Of a stretch of 64,000 bases of DNA, positions 10,134 through 20,791 are shown piece after piece; positions within the stretch are counted from its first letter, which is position 1, and each line of letters starts with the position of its first letter. The position numbers and the translations under genes were made by a program. The notes below the pieces were generated by a model. That model saw nothing but the letters and a program-made list of their open reading frames with translations. It ran no database searches and was not told where the DNA came from. Source of the DNA: Chara braunii (taxonomy: Eukaryota > Streptophyta > Charophyceae > Charales > Characeae); contig BFEA01000345.1 in assembly GCA_003427395.1 (NCBI GenBank), forward strand, positions 1,164,183-1,228,182. The letters are read 5' to 3'.

Positions 10134-10640
10134 TTAGAGGGAACCTACTATTGGACAGTCGGACCGCTCCTTCCTACTCACTCTGCCTAAGCAGAGCCCT
10201 TTTCTGGTCCCGAACGAACAGTTCATATACAGGCATCGGCCACAATGTCGGCTAGTAACATGGCCCCGGATACGACAGGCCCTGGCGGAGTTCTTTGACG
10301 GTGGTAGCAATCATTCAAATGAGACCCTTAAGGATAGAAGCTAAGAGGTTCCATGTGACTGCAGCTGGCTACAGAGTGTCTGGGGCCGCTGCACCTTGCT
10401 ACCCCCGAGCATGATCTCCCATCCTTTGGTTTTCAACAAGCGTGCTCACACTCCGACTTCCCACGGCAACAGGCGGGTGGCAGACTGTGTACCCGCTACG
10501 ACCCTGATATTCCGGAACCCGAACATATTCGCTAAAAGAGGCGTGTACTCCAGGCCCTCGACTGCCAAGACGACCACTAAATCCGGCGGCGCATCCAAGT
10601 CACAGGGACGCTGGAGCGTAACAATAATAATAATAATACG
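10134..10640. other. unassigned sequence right of B1
   Basis: No coding motif, LTR or known RNA was recognised. It ends in an (AAT)n microsatellite at about 10622-10637. Confidence 0.5.
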
Positions 10641-11278
10641 ACACTAAATAATAAAGTATTTACAACTCTTAATCATCAAAGTATGTACGATTTCGACATC
10701 GTCGATGACAAAACTTAAGGAGGATAGCCCTACTGGGCCCTCCACCTTTCGGCTTCTTAACGTTGTTCTAATATCCCCGCGCCGTTGTCGCTCGATCTCG
10801 ATCCCCGAATCTCTTTGACGAAAGTCCGATGCTGTAACCAATAGCGCTAGGCCCAAGACTAGGTCTAGCTTTGACGAACATCTAGATAAACCGATTTTGC
10901 GCGATGCGCAGACCTACCGAAACACTTTCAGAATCACATTGTTGTCGACGTCGTCCTCTGCCCGCATGCATAAGTCACTTGCAAGCGCATCAATCACCTA
11001 GACATAATCTTTTTAATCCGAGTTTCGATCAAAAATAAAATTATGGCCGGCACAGCGCCGACTCTACGATCATCAACAAAAAAAAGAGATCACGCGCGCC
11101 TTAAGTCTGCGCGCTAACACACTCTCTACTCTACTCAGCCACTCAGTCAACATAAACCACAGACACAGTTGCACCTCTCGCGGTATACTTTAAACTTTAA
11201 ACCAACAAAAGTTGTTTTCTTTTGTTTGCAAAAACTAGGGCAGATACCCTTGTAAGGGTATTCGCACCAACAACGCTG
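10641..11278 (+). repeat. dispersed repeat Y, copy 1
   Basis: It aligns in the same orientation with 34790-35425. Shared blocks include AAACTTAAGGAGGATAG / AAACTAAGGGGGATAG, CTCGATCCCCG, GCGCGCCTTAAG, CTCTACTCTA and the palindrome-like ATACCCTTGTAAGGGTAT. It probably belongs to an LTR or UTR of an unidentified element. No coding sequence is seen. Confidence 0.6.
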
Positions 11279-11488
11279 GGTATAAAGGGAGAAATTATTG
11301 AGAGACTATGAACTATTGTTTGAGAAATCGACTTTGGGATGGTGAGAGTACTTACCTTTGTGGTTTGGCCTAAATGAGACTAAGTGCGACTACTACTTTG
11401 TCTGAGTTTTTGTTGATAGGTAGTTGCTTTAGTTGCTCACCACTTGCTAGAGCCATAGGAGTTAGTTTCAATTCCTGCATTTTCTGAG
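11279..11488 (-). repeat. dispersed repeat X, inverted copy
   Basis: The reverse complement matches 30780-31003 over its whole length, from GCTCAGAAAATGCAG through AACTAACTCC, GGCCAAACCACAAAGGTAAG and CAATAGTTCATAGTCTCTCA to TATACCCAGC. It abuts the truncated integrase of element E at 11488. Confidence 0.75.
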
Positions 11489-11940
11489 CTTTTGTCGGGT
11501 CGAATATACATACGCAAAAGTTGTTGGCACAGACGATTCATTTGTTCGGTCTGGCCATTCGTTTCGGGATGCCTCCCTGACGACATGGTCAACCGTGTGC
11601 CATAAGCTTCCATCAGTTTTTGCCATGGCAGACTGGTGAACCTGACATCTCGATCAGACACAATGGTTTTAGGGAACTCATACTCAGTGACCCATCGCAT
11701 CTGAAACTTCCGAATGACAAGTTCAGTACGTGCTTCGGTTGGTAAGGGAACAAACATAGCGTATTTAGAGAAACGATCCACAATTACCATCACTTCACTA
11801 TTACCATTGCGACTTTTAACCAGACTCATAAAGTCAATGGAGATAGACTCACCTCGTTCGCTTGGTATAGGTAATGGGCTTGAGAAGTCCAAGGGGGTTC
11901 TCATGCGACGGCTTGTTTCTTTGACACACTAGACATGTAC
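11489..11940 (-). pseudogene. integrase core of E, C-terminally truncated
   Basis: The segment has SISIDFMSLV (first D), IVSDRDVRFTS (second D) and SSGRHPETNGQTEQMNR (catalytic E), so the DDE triad is complete. After RPDK the sequence changes abruptly into repeat X, and the C-terminal domain is lost. Upstream it joins the zinc-binding segment through CQRNKPSHE-like sequence in another frame. Confidence 0.8.
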
Positions 11941-12798
11941 GGATATACGTTAGTACACCTTCTTTAAGTCCCTTTCATTCAGAATGTTCTCTGACTTCAG
12001 CATATGTTTTCTTGAAACCAAAATGACCCTCACAATCGTGACACTCCCCAATCAATACACTCTTAATCTCTTCCTTATGAGNNNNNNNNNNNNNNNNNNN
12101 NNNNNNNNNNNNNNNNNNNNNNNNNNNNNNNNNNNNNNNNNNNNNNNNNNNNNNNNNNNNNNNNNNNNNNNNNNNNCAGCATATGTTTTCTTGAAACCAA
12201 AATGACCCTCACAATCGTGACACTCCCCAATCAATACACTCTTAATCTCTTCCTTATGAGGAATACACAATCTTTGTTCAGTTTGGTCAATCAAGAACAA
12301 CAATCCATCAGTCAGTCTATAGTTGGGTAGTTGAGATGGATCTCGGACAAGGACATCCATGATTGGTTTCCAGATAGGATCAGTAGCATATCCTTGGCGA
12401 ATCTGGTCTTTTAGGTCATTCCCAACATCCGAGTAGGAAACAATTGCACCAAAGAAATCACTCCGTCTGGACAATGCGTCTGCGACCACAGTAGATTTAC
12501 CTTTGATCGTTTTCAACTCAAAATCGAAGGTATCAATAAACATAGACCATTGTACCAACTTAGCAGAGAGCCTAGGCTGTGTCTTTATCCACTTCAGAGT
12601 AGAGTGGTCTGAATACACAGTAAAGTGCCTCCCCAATAAGTAGTGCTTCCACGTGTTTAGTGCATAGATTAAGGCATACAACTCCCTTTCATAGGTGGAG
12701 TTGGCAACTTTTTCCGACGACAGTCGTGCAGACATAAACTCAATGGGCCTATAGCCCTTGCCGTCATCTTGCTGAAGAAGAGCGCCAATCCCATACTA
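11941..12798 (-). pseudogene. RNase H and integrase zinc-binding region of E
   Basis: The reading shows STYERELYALIYALNTWKHY, VYSDHSTLKWIKTQ and VVADALSRRSDF (RNase H), then GECHDCEGHFGFKKTYA (the histidines of the integrase zinc finger). A TAG replaces the Gln codon of the RNase H motif TTDASQYG near 12798. An N gap (12082-12176) lies within the zinc finger and its flanks are the same ~84 bp repeated. Confidence 0.75.
12082..12176. other. assembly gap (95 N) with duplicated flanks
   Basis: The ~84 bases before the gap (11998-12081) are repeated immediately after it (from 12177). The two contig ends overlap, and the true sequence almost certainly has a single copy and no gap. Confidence 0.9.
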
Positions 12799-14175
12799 AC
12801 TTGCATCAGTAGTAACAATGAACGGCAAAGACGGGTCAGCAATCTTAAGGATGGGGTAGTGAGTCAGGGCATACTTCAATTTCCGAAAGGAGGATCCACA
12901 ATCCTTATCCCACAACCAAATAGTTTCTTTCTTTAAGAATCTTCGCATTGGTGCAACAATCACTGAGAAGTTCCTAACAAACTTCCTGTAGCTGGCTAAA
13001 CCAAGGAAAAATCGCAATTGAGTTATAGACTTAGGTTGTGGCCAATCTCTAATTGCTGAAATTTTTTTCTCTTCCGGCCTTAGACCTTCCTTGTTCACTA
13101 TGTGTTCTAAGTATAGCACTTCGGACTTGGCAAGCTCAGACTTCTTGGGATTGATCTTGAAGTTGCCCTCACGCAACTTCCCTAGCACCAGACGAAGGTG
13201 CTTTTCGTGATCTTTTAGTGTCTTGCTGTACACTAGAATATCATCAAGATAGACGATGACGAACTTATCTAGCCACTGACGAAAGAGTTCATTCATAGAC
13301 CTTTGAAAGGTCACGGGGGCATTAGTTAGTCCGAAGGGCATCACCGTAAACTCGTAATGGCCATACCTGGTTCGGAACGCATTCTTATGTTCATCCGTGG
13401 GTTCCACCTCGATCTGGTGGTATCCAGACTTCAGATCAATCTTACTGAAGAACTTGCAGCCTTGCAACTGGTCCAACAAGTCGTCAATACGTGGTAGAGG
13501 TTCGACATTCTTAACAGTGACGACATTCAGCCCTCTGTAATCAATACAAAGACGCAACTCACCTTCCTTTTTGGGCACAAATAAGACAGGGGCACCATAA
13601 GGAGAGGAACTTGGGCGAATCCATCCTTTTTCTGTTAAGTCCTGCAATTGTTTTCTTAATTCCTCAAGTTCCCTAGGAGACATCCGATAGATAGGGCCCT
13701 TGGGAATCTTACTGCTAGGAATAATTTCGATTGTGTGCTCAATAGCGCGTTCAGTTATTCCAGTCGGTTTCGAAGATAAGTCTTTATATTCACTAAGGAG
13801 TTTTTCAGTCGAAGGAGGGTAGGAAGTAGAGCATTCACCTGCTTTCTTAACTAAGACCATCATTACTTCTTGCTCCAACTTTTTCATCGATCGAAATGCT
13901 GGGTAACTCATACAAAAAAAAGAGAGACTAGAGTCAAACCCAGATTTATGAAGCAGTTTGATAGGTTTCAATTCGGATTGTGCGTCTCGCAATTGCACAA
14001 CCTTCTCTTTGAACTTAATGTCTGGGTTGGCTTCCTCGTGCCAATTCATTCCTAGAATCAAGTTTAACGGTAGGTTCTTTTCGATTAGGAAGGATACTTC
14101 ATGCAAAATCTTCTTACCTTCCCTTGTTCGAAACCAACAGTTAACACGATCAACATACTGCGAGACAGTGATCAT
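12796..14175 (-). CDS. pol reverse transcriptase and RNase H start of E
   Basis: A 459-codon open segment. After the protease C-terminal half (NLILGMNWHEEANP) comes [57 protein letters not shown] (motif A with its Asp), VMPFGLTNAPVTFQ and IVYLDDILVYSK (motif C). It continues into the RNase H start PFIVTTDAS, where a TAG ends it. This is the only RT in the window with both catalytic motifs preserved. An indel near 14205 separates it from the protease frame above. Confidence 0.85.
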   Translation of the reverse strand: MITVSQYVDRVNCWFRTREGKKILHEVSFLIEKNLPLNLILGMNWHEEANPDIKFKEKVVQLRDAQSELKPIKLLHKSGFDSSLSFFCMSYPAFRSMKKLEQEVMMVLVKKAGECSTSYPPSTEKLLSEYKDLSSKPTGITERAIEHTIEIIPSSKIPKGPIYRMSPRELEELRKQLQDLTEKGWIRPSSSPYGAPVLFVPKKEGELRLCIDYRGLNVVTVKNVEPLPRIDDLLDQLQGCKFFSKIDLKSGYHQIEVEPTDEHKNAFRTRYGHYEFTVMPFGLTNAPVTFQRSMNELFRQWLDKFVIVYLDDILVYSKTLKDHEKHLRLVLGKLREGNFKINPKKSELAKSEVLYLEHIVNKEGLRPEEKKISAIRDWPQPKSITQLRFFLGLASYRKFVRNFSVIVAPMRRFLKKETIWLWDKDCGSSFRKLKYALTHYPILKIADPSLPFIVTTDAS

Positions 14176-14182
14176 GCTTTTG

Positions 14183-14560
14183 TCAGCTAAAACAAACGTG
14201 ATAGGTCTTCATTCTGAGATGTGACTTGCGGATTGCTTTCTCGGATATGTAGGATCGCGTGGATCCTGAATCCAACAGAGCACCTACGCATGTAGGTGCA
14301 ATTTCTATATCCGCGAGTAGTAGGTCACCCTTAGACTTAGCTTTCTTAGCCCACGAGCTTCGTAATGCCGACAACTCGTTACCAAGCTTGTCAAGAGTCA
14401 ACGACTCGTTACCAAGCTTGTCAAGAGTGTCGTCCAGAGAGATAGAACATAAGACAGGTTCAGGGTGTTCTGGACGATGGGCCGAAGAAGAACCATCCTC
14501 TGCCATGCGAGTCAAAGAGTTGGAAGGGTTAGTAGGCGCCTTACCTTCATTCTGGTCCAA
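14183..14560 (-). CDS. protease N-terminal region of E
   Basis: It contains GALLDSGSTRSYISEKAI, a canonical retropepsin DSG active site followed by the usual SYIS. Upstream lies a linker with an internal duplication (TLDKLGNE occurs twice, 14370-14432). In the next frame the chain continues as RPITFVLADKSMITVSQYV, so a single indel near 14205 disconnects it from RT. Confidence 0.75.
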   Translation of the reverse strand: MDQNEGKAPTNPSNSLTRMAEDGSSSAHRPEHPEPVLCSISLDDTLDKLGNESLTLDKLGNELSALRSSWAKKAKSKGDLLLADIEIAPTCVGALLDSGSTRSYISEKAIRKSHLRMKTYHVCFS

Positions 14561-14628
14561 ACCCTTAGACTAAGTTGGAGCAGATGCTACTCCTACTGGC
14601 GGCTCGCTTTTGGGTTCCGGATCAATGG

Positions 14629-14670
14629 GCACCATGCAATTACATGCCCTGCAATGCCACACTCCAGGCA
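14629..14670 (-). other. Gag zinc knuckle of E (CCHC)
   Basis: The minus-strand frame reads TQCLECGIAGHVIAWCP, a C-x2-C-x4-H-x4-C nucleic-acid-binding knuckle. It is out of frame with the gag ORF at 14941-15960, which indicates a frameshift between them. Confidence 0.75.
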
Positions 14671-14940
14671 TTGCGTGTTGTCCATTCGTTCCTGCCACGT
14701 TTCTTATGGCAGGCCCATCTTTTCCCAAGGTTTCCCGGCCGTAATTCCGGGGTGCTTTGGGAATGAGCGTCGCTTCTTCTTCTTGACTGGCGGTCGTGGC
14801 CCTCCCTTGTTGACCACGGCAACAGTGACTTCCCCCTTCCCGGAATCACTGTTGCTTGCCACACCTTCGGCGTCCAATGGCCACTTCTCCACGGTATCAT
14901 CATCAAAGACGACAAGGGTGTGGTCCTGGCGCTTTTGGTG

Positions 14941-15960
14941 CTAAAGTACCCGCTTTCCTGTTCCTGCACCACCACCATATTTAACAACAGACGCATAAGA
15001 GTTCTTAACCTGAGAGGTCATTTGCTCTCGTTGGAGAGTCAGATCCTGAAGCTTCCTATAATTATACTTACCAGACTTGGACTCTGCCACGAGTTGTCCA
15101 CGAATGGGCTCGGGCAGAGCACGAGAATAGACGTATAAGACCTGGTTGTCTTGCAGGTTCAGTCCCAGAACCTGCAGCAACCGATCAACTTCCCGGGATA
15201 ACGACTCCACATAGGTCCAATGTCTTTGACCAAATGTGGTGAGCTGGTCAAAGGCCTTATCGGCCGTCGCTTTGTCCAAAAGCCGTTCCTTGATCTTCTC
15301 AAGGAATTGTTTGAGGTTCAAGGTTCCAGCCCACTCCCCGATGTCATCGAAACCTGCGGCATTGGCTTCGGCCAAAACCCACTCCTTAGCTTCCCCACCA
15401 AGACAAGAAGTAGAGAATGCAACCTGGGATTCTGGTTCGACAGGGGCCGTGCTACAGTACGTTTGAATCTCTGCGATCCACAAAAGCAGATTTTCGTCTT
15501 TCTTATTACAAAACGTGAAAGGCAATTTCATTTTAACTTTTTCTTTCCTCTTTGGTTTCTCTGGAGCTGTTACTTTGTCCTGTGGCTTCGAAGAAGGAGA
15601 CTTTGGAGGTGGAGAGGAAGGAGGGGAGCTTGGTGGAGAAGACGGCGGACTCGAAGGCTCCCCTTTCTTTGTTTCTGATTTTTCTTCCGTCTTCTTTGTT
15701 TCTACCTTGAGAGACTTCATGGCGTCTCCCATGAGTTTCTCTGGCTTTTCAGTCTTTTCTTCCTTGACCTTTTCTTTTCCCTTGACCAAATTCGTGATTA
15801 CCCGAAGCCCTGAGGCCACATCATCAATTTGCGACTGCATCCTTTCGCCAAACTGATCGATTTTCATTTCCAGATGGACAAGGTAATTCACAAGCTGGGC
15901 CAAAGAGATTGTATGTTCTTCTCCTTCAGTGTTAATGACAGTTTGTCTAATTTCTTCCAC
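14941..15960 (-). CDS. gag capsid region of E
   Basis: An open segment of 339 codons on the minus strand. It begins with a charged Lys/Glu region, followed by a proline-serine block with the repeat SSPP (about 15590-15650). The capsid-like domain includes MKLPFTFCNKKDENLLLWI, EAKEWVLAEANAAGFDDI and TFGQRHWTYVESLSREVDRL. It ends in ...SYASVVKYGGGAGTGKRVL. The open frame extends upstream past an in-frame TAG (15973-15975). Confidence 0.75.
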   Translation of the reverse strand: MEEIRQTVINTEGEEHTISLAQLVNYLVHLEMKIDQFGERMQSQIDDVASGLRVITNLVKGKEKVKEEKTEKPEKLMGDAMKSLKVETKKTEEKSETKKGEPSSPPSSPPSSPPSSPPPKSPSSKPQDKVTAPEKPKRKEKVKMKLPFTFCNKKDENLLLWIAEIQTYCSTAPVEPESQVAFSTSCLGGEAKEWVLAEANAAGFDDIGEWAGTLNLKQFLEKIKERLLDKATADKAFDQLTTFGQRHWTYVESLSREVDRLLQVLGLNLQDNQVLYVYSRALPEPIRGQLVAESKSGKYNYRKLQDLTLQREQMTSQVKNSYASVVKYGGGAGTGKRVL

Positions 15961-16330
15961 TTTTTCTTCTTGCTATACATTTCTTTCTTTACGTTTTCTT
16001 ATTTCTTGTTTCCTCTTCTTTTCTTTCTCAAGTGCTTCTCCCAATTGTCTTATGTTCTCATCCACGGTTTCTTTAGTCATCAACTTCTTTCTCTTCCTTC
16101 TGTTCTGAGATCTTTGCAAGTTGTTCCACAATGATCTTGTCACACTTGATAAGTTCATTCTGAACCTTCAAGACGTCGGTGCCAGTCTCGACTGATCCGA
16201 TAGCAGCATGAATTGCTTTCAAATCGAATTGGGCACAGACATGTGCCTCTACTTCAGCACCAGCGTCATTGGCAAACGACCAATCAAGACTCTTTTTCGC
16301 TCTTCAACTTGCTGTCTGGTTCAGAGGTCA
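15961..16330 (-). pseudogene. N-terminal gag remnant of E
   Basis: Upstream of the TAG at 15975 the frame gives a Lys/Glu-rich coiled-coil (ENIRQLGEALEKEKKRKQEI). A different frame further upstream continues as LDWSFANDAGAEVEAHVC and ETGTDVLKVQNELIKCDKII. The gag N-terminus is thus split by an indel near 16070. The true start was not identified. Confidence 0.6.
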
Positions 16331-17566
16331 GAAGTCCCCTCATCAATAGCGAAGGTGAGTGAGACTGGGAAGAAAAAGAAAGGAATGAAATGAGTGAGAA
16401 CCGACAATTTCAAACAATTCCAGAAAGGAGACATTGTGATGTGCGTCTGCCACACAACAAATACTTAATAACAATAATAAATTCCACGGCCGCACTGATC
16501 TAAGATAGCAAGATTTCTAATCACTGAAGGAAAAAGAACCAGATACAATTATTTCTATTTCTAACTATTGTTGTTCTTTGTCTGCCTGTGTGATGACGTC
16601 CTAAACAAGAGTGTACAGGTACCACTTCAGGCCCGTGTGATCAGACACAACACACAAGTACGCAAACACCACACACAACAATCAACAGGGAAGTATGCCA
16701 ACAACAATCACATACAGTTTGTCAGCAACCTTCGTTAGTCTGCTGTGTTTTCTGGATGTCAGTGCGATCACGCACTCTCCCCAACAGCTGGCACTACAGC
16801 TGTGTAATCAGTCCAGTCGGTTGTACCACCGTCATCTTTAGAGTGCACCGCTTACTTGGCAGTATCCTGCCTGCCACGTGTCATCCCTGGAGTGCCAACA
16901 TAGCAATGTTGCCACGTCAGCACTCTGTCCAGTTTGTCAATAATGGGATGCCACGTCAACAAATGTGTAGTCCGATCCTCGCTTCGTGCCTCTTCCAAGT
17001 GTCACGTGAGATACCGTCGTCGTTCCAAACAGTCAGATTATGCCACGTCAGCCAAGGAGTTTGGTGCCACGTCAGCAGGCGGACACCACCTCATAAGACA
17101 GGTGTGATGACCTGCTCCTGCCACGTCAGCAATCAATCTTCCTCCAGGCCACGTCAGCATCTGCAGTAGACCGTGTTGTGTCAGCAGCACAAGGAGTGCC
17201 ACATCGGCAATCAACAGGGTCTTCAGACACAGCACGATATGTGCCACGTCAACATGGGATCGCAATGCCACGTCACTATCGCGATCCTGCCTGGCGTGCG
17301 TTATCCCTTGTCGCGATCCCTACTGCCACGTCAGCAGCCTGGTAGGGTTGTCTTCTCGCCAGAGGAGTCTGTACTTCGTCAGCTGCTTCGGTCAGGTCTT
17401 CTCGCCAGTGAATCTGTACTTCGTCAACAAACCTCGACAATATCTTCTCGCCAAAGAGGTATGTGCCATGTCAACACCCCCAACGTATCCCTTGCCACGT
17501 CATCACCTACTCAACCTTACTTACCTGCGTGCCACCTGGCGCGTACCCTTCGTCGTCAGGAGAATA
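16331..17566 (-). other. leader of element E
   Basis: Non-coding sequence between gag and the primer site. Its notable content is the ACGT-core motif array at 16873-17502. It also has a short (CTTCTCGCCAG)-type repeat at about 17350-17455 (TCTTCTCGCCA occurs three times). Confidence 0.65.
16873..17502 (-). promoter_or_regulatory. array of ten CCACGTCA (TGACGTGG) motifs in the E leader
   Basis: Exact CCACGTCA starts at 16912, 16951, 17043, 17067, 17121, 17149, 17244, 17268, 17326 and 17495. There are also two CACGTG cores (about 16875 and 17003) and near-matches at 17199 and 17466. In the element's sense strand the motif is TGACGTGG, an ACGT-core site of the kind bound by plant bZIP factors. 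Most copies have the wider context TGCCACGTCAGC. The regulatory role is inferred. Confidence 0.7.
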
Positions 17567-17580
17567 GCTCCGATACCAAA
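17567..17580 (-). promoter_or_regulatory. primer binding site of E
   Basis: The minus strand reads TTTGGTATCGGAGC directly after the LTR end TTGCA. It is a tRNA-iMet-type primer site with G at position 8. Confidence 0.8.
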
Positions 17581-17581
17581 T

Positions 17582-18051
17582 TGCAATGAACCCAAATCGT
17601 GAGACAGTTGTCAACAATGCAAACGCGTGAAGTCAGCATCAACGCAAGACAGAATGAATGTCAAAGTCAGGAAGTCAACTCTTATGACACTTATGTAGTG
17701 TTGACGCGGGGACTGGGCCCCAGATGCTGTATTCCTCAATCGTCCAGATCTCAAGGCCAATGAGGGCTCAGATTGGCCTCAAATCGAATTCCCCCCGGCC
17801 TGGATGCTGTCTGGGTACATGCGCACAACAAGTGAGTGTATCCAACCAAGGGCTTGGGTGCGGTACCTTTGACGCTACAGTTGACTGTGACTCTTGAATT
17901 TCCTGTGTGCAGTGTTCGGTCACACAACCACACTCGACAGGCTCAGGCCTGGGCGTGCCTTGGTCACACAGCCCAGCGCAGACATTCTCAGATTTGTGTG
18001 GCCTGGGGTTGAGTTATGGGCCTCAGGCTACTTCTGAACAGGGTTATTACA
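17582..18051 (-). repeat. 5' LTR of E
   Basis: The left boundary TGCAATGAACCC touches the primer site, and the right boundary ends GGGTTATTACA, so the LTR in its own direction starts TGTAATAACCC, like the B family (TGTAATGACCC). Length is 470 bp. The right end was inferred from this TG/CA structure. Confidence 0.65.
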
Positions 18052-20791
18052 AGGTTTTCACCCGAACTTTCATTAAATGACCATTTAACAAAGGTAGAGT
18101 ATTTAATTATGGTTGGTTGGACAAGGGTTGGGGCTTGCATGGCTAAAGCGACGGGTACGAGTATAGAAGTTGGTTGAAGTTGACTCCGTGTAGTGCGTGG
18201 ACTTTTGGTTGACTCTTTGATGTAATTGCAGGTATGTACTGTGGTTCGGATTTTGGATTTGACTGCTTGCGATCACAGACATATATATGGCTGTGGGGAG
18301 TCCCATTGTGATTGTGAGAAGTGATCGTCACATACTTATACCTCCTTTACGTATATATATGTATATACCTATATTGGGTATTCGCGAGGCCTAAGGGGCC
18401 CATGCTTAAGAGTTAGGGTTGAGATTGAGAAAGGAAAGAGGACCCCTTTTTATTGTCGAATACTTCTTAAAGATTTTTTAGTCGGACGTTGGTCCTGGGA
18501 CTGGATTCAAGGTCCTTGTCCAGGACATCCCAGGTCCTAGACTCGGCGTGGAAGGGATCTCCCCCCGCGCAAAGCCTATTTGCCCTGACCGCCGAGGCAC
18601 TCAGCCTAAAGGCCGGAGGTGCCGCGGAGGCCGCATGGCTATTCCTTCAGTCGTGCAATATCGTGAAGGGGTAGACCCTCACGATACTTCGAGTTTGACA
18701 CTTGAGTGTCATAAGCGGTACTCGGATCCACGAGGGACCGCTTGATTATGGGCACTACATAGTACGCCGTACGCCATCATTGCGACTGCTTGTGTATTCA
18801 TGCATTGCTAGTCGATATGAATTAGCCCTACGTCCGCGCGGTTTTATACTAAAGTCTCGCGCGCGACGCTTATCCAATTTCCGCATCGGAGAGTTATGGG
18901 ATGGCTACTAAGGGACTAGGAGTGTTGTCACGTTGTTTGTTCTGTGTCGTTCTGTATATATATGTATATGTGTGTGCGTGTTTTATTCTTTTTTTATGTT
19001 CTTCAGAGTGGACTACGCGCAGGTGCGTGGGATGCGTCCTAGTTGTGCGGCGACGAGTCGCGCTTGGGACCTCAGCCCCCCAAGATGTCAGTTCACGTGT
19101 GGGTCCGATAGAGGCGTAAAACCGTGCGTACCCCCTATGCTATAGCGTACGAGAAACGCCCTCGGCTGGTCGACCTCTGGGATTGCGACTGATTAGCTTT
19201 TGTACTGTGGACTGGTAGCTCGGCGGGGATACGCCCACCGAAGGGAGGTGACATCTCCCGCATGGTGGAGGTAAGTCGTGCCTCGCGTAGGCCCTATCCT
19301 GTCGTAGGGGCTCGCGAGAGGTATGGCTGGCGCACTCAGCCAGAGCGGCTTGTGGAAGCTCCATATGCATTTTGCGACGAGGATAAGACCAGCTCATGCG
19401 TTGTCGAGCGCACCGGTCCTGCACTACTCAAGGGCAGCGCGGGACCCTCCCGACCGTGTCACGCAGGAGTTGGACTCTAATCCTCGTCGCGATACATATA
19501 TGGAGCTTCCGCAAAGCCACTCCGGCCGAGTGCGCCAGCCATACCTCCCGCGAACCCCTATGACAGGATAGGGCCTACGCGAGGCACGACTTACCTACAC
19601 CTTACGGGAGCTGTCACCTCCCTTCGGTGGGCGTATCCCCGTCGAGCTACCAGTCCACAGTACGAAAGCTGATCAGCTGCAATCGCAGAGGTGGACCAGC
19701 CGAGGGCGTTTCTCGTTCGTTGTTGCATAGGGGGTACGCGTGGTATTACGCCTCTATCGGACCCGTACGCGAACCGACATCCGGGGGGGTTGAGGTCCCA
19801 AGCGCGATTCATCGCCGGTCGACTAGGACGCATCCCACACGCCACGCGCACACCACTATACAGGAACAAAAAATAAAACACACACACAACATATGCACGA
19901 AACAACACAACACAAACAACGCGATAACGCTCCTAGTCCCTCGGTAGCCATCCCATAACTTTTCCGAGGCGGACTCGGATAGGCGTCGCGCGCGAGACTA
20001 GTATAAAACCGCGCGGACACCGGACTCTCTCATATCGACTCGCAATGCAAGCATACGCAAGCAGTCGCAGTGATGGCGTACTATGTAGTGCCCATAATCA
20101 AGCGGTCCCTGGTGGATCCGAGTACCGCTTATGACGCTCAAGTGTCAGACTCGAAGTATCGTGAGGGTCTACTCCCTCACGATATTGCACGGCTGAAGGA
20201 TTAGCCGTGCGGCCGCCGTGAGACCTCAGGCCTTTGGCTTGAGTGTCTTCGCAGGCGAATAGGCTCTGGGCAGGGGAAGGTTCCTTCCTCGCAGAGTCTA
20301 GGGTTTGGGATGTCCTAGACAAGGACCTTGAATCCCGGCCCAGGACCAACGTCCGACTAAGAACTCAAAAAAAGTATACAATCAAGAGGCGGTTTTTTTT
20401 TGCCTACCTCAACCCCTATTTAACCCTTAATACGCTGGCCCCTTGGGCCATGCGAACTTCCAACATAGGTACACACATATCTATAGATATATGTACAAAT
20501 GGGGATAAGTATGTGACGATCACTTCTCACAATCACGGTGGGGCTCCTCACGACCATATGTATATGTGTGATCGCAAGCAGTCAAATCCCAAATCCGAAC
20601 CAGATAACATACCTGCAGTCACATCAAAAGTCCAACAAAATCCACACACTACACGGAGTCAACCCCAACCACTCTCTGTACTCATATCCCTCGCTTTAGC
20701 CATGCAAGCCCCAACCTCCAGCCAACCAACCATAATTAAATACTCAGTACCTTTGTCAAATGGCCATTCAATAAAAGTCCGGGTGAAATCT
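18052..20791. repeat. large palindrome / foldback element, ~2.7 kb
   Basis: The left half and the reverse complement of the right half align from end to end. AGGTTTTCACCCG at 18052 pairs with CGGGTGAAATCT at 20780-20791. The block around TAATTATGGTTGGTTGG (18108) pairs with CCAACCAACCATAATTA (about 20722). The halves meet near 19430. Arms are about 1.35 kb and visibly diverged (I estimate 80-85 percent identity by eye). No transposase is encoded, and short ORFs occur in mirrored pairs. This resembles long-TIR or foldback DNA elements. Confidence 0.8.

Larger units (their letters stand above)
11489..18051 (-). mobile_element. LTR retrotransposon E (Ty3/gypsy), 3'-truncated
   Basis: On the minus strand the order is LTR (18051-17582), primer site, long leader, gag, zinc knuckle, protease, RT, RNase H, integrase. 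The integrase C-terminus, PPT and 3' LTR are missing because repeat X begins at 11488. E is a different family from B, C and D, with a distinct gag. Confidence 0.8.

Noticed and set aside
10134-10640. rRNA or other structural RNA gene
   Set aside because: No conserved rRNA segment could be recognised.
18489-20349. Paired ORFs beginning MVLG-DSRSLSRTSQ on opposite strands
   Set aside because: They are the mirrored arms of the palindrome; the frames diverge after a few dozen codons, so no coding constraint is evident.
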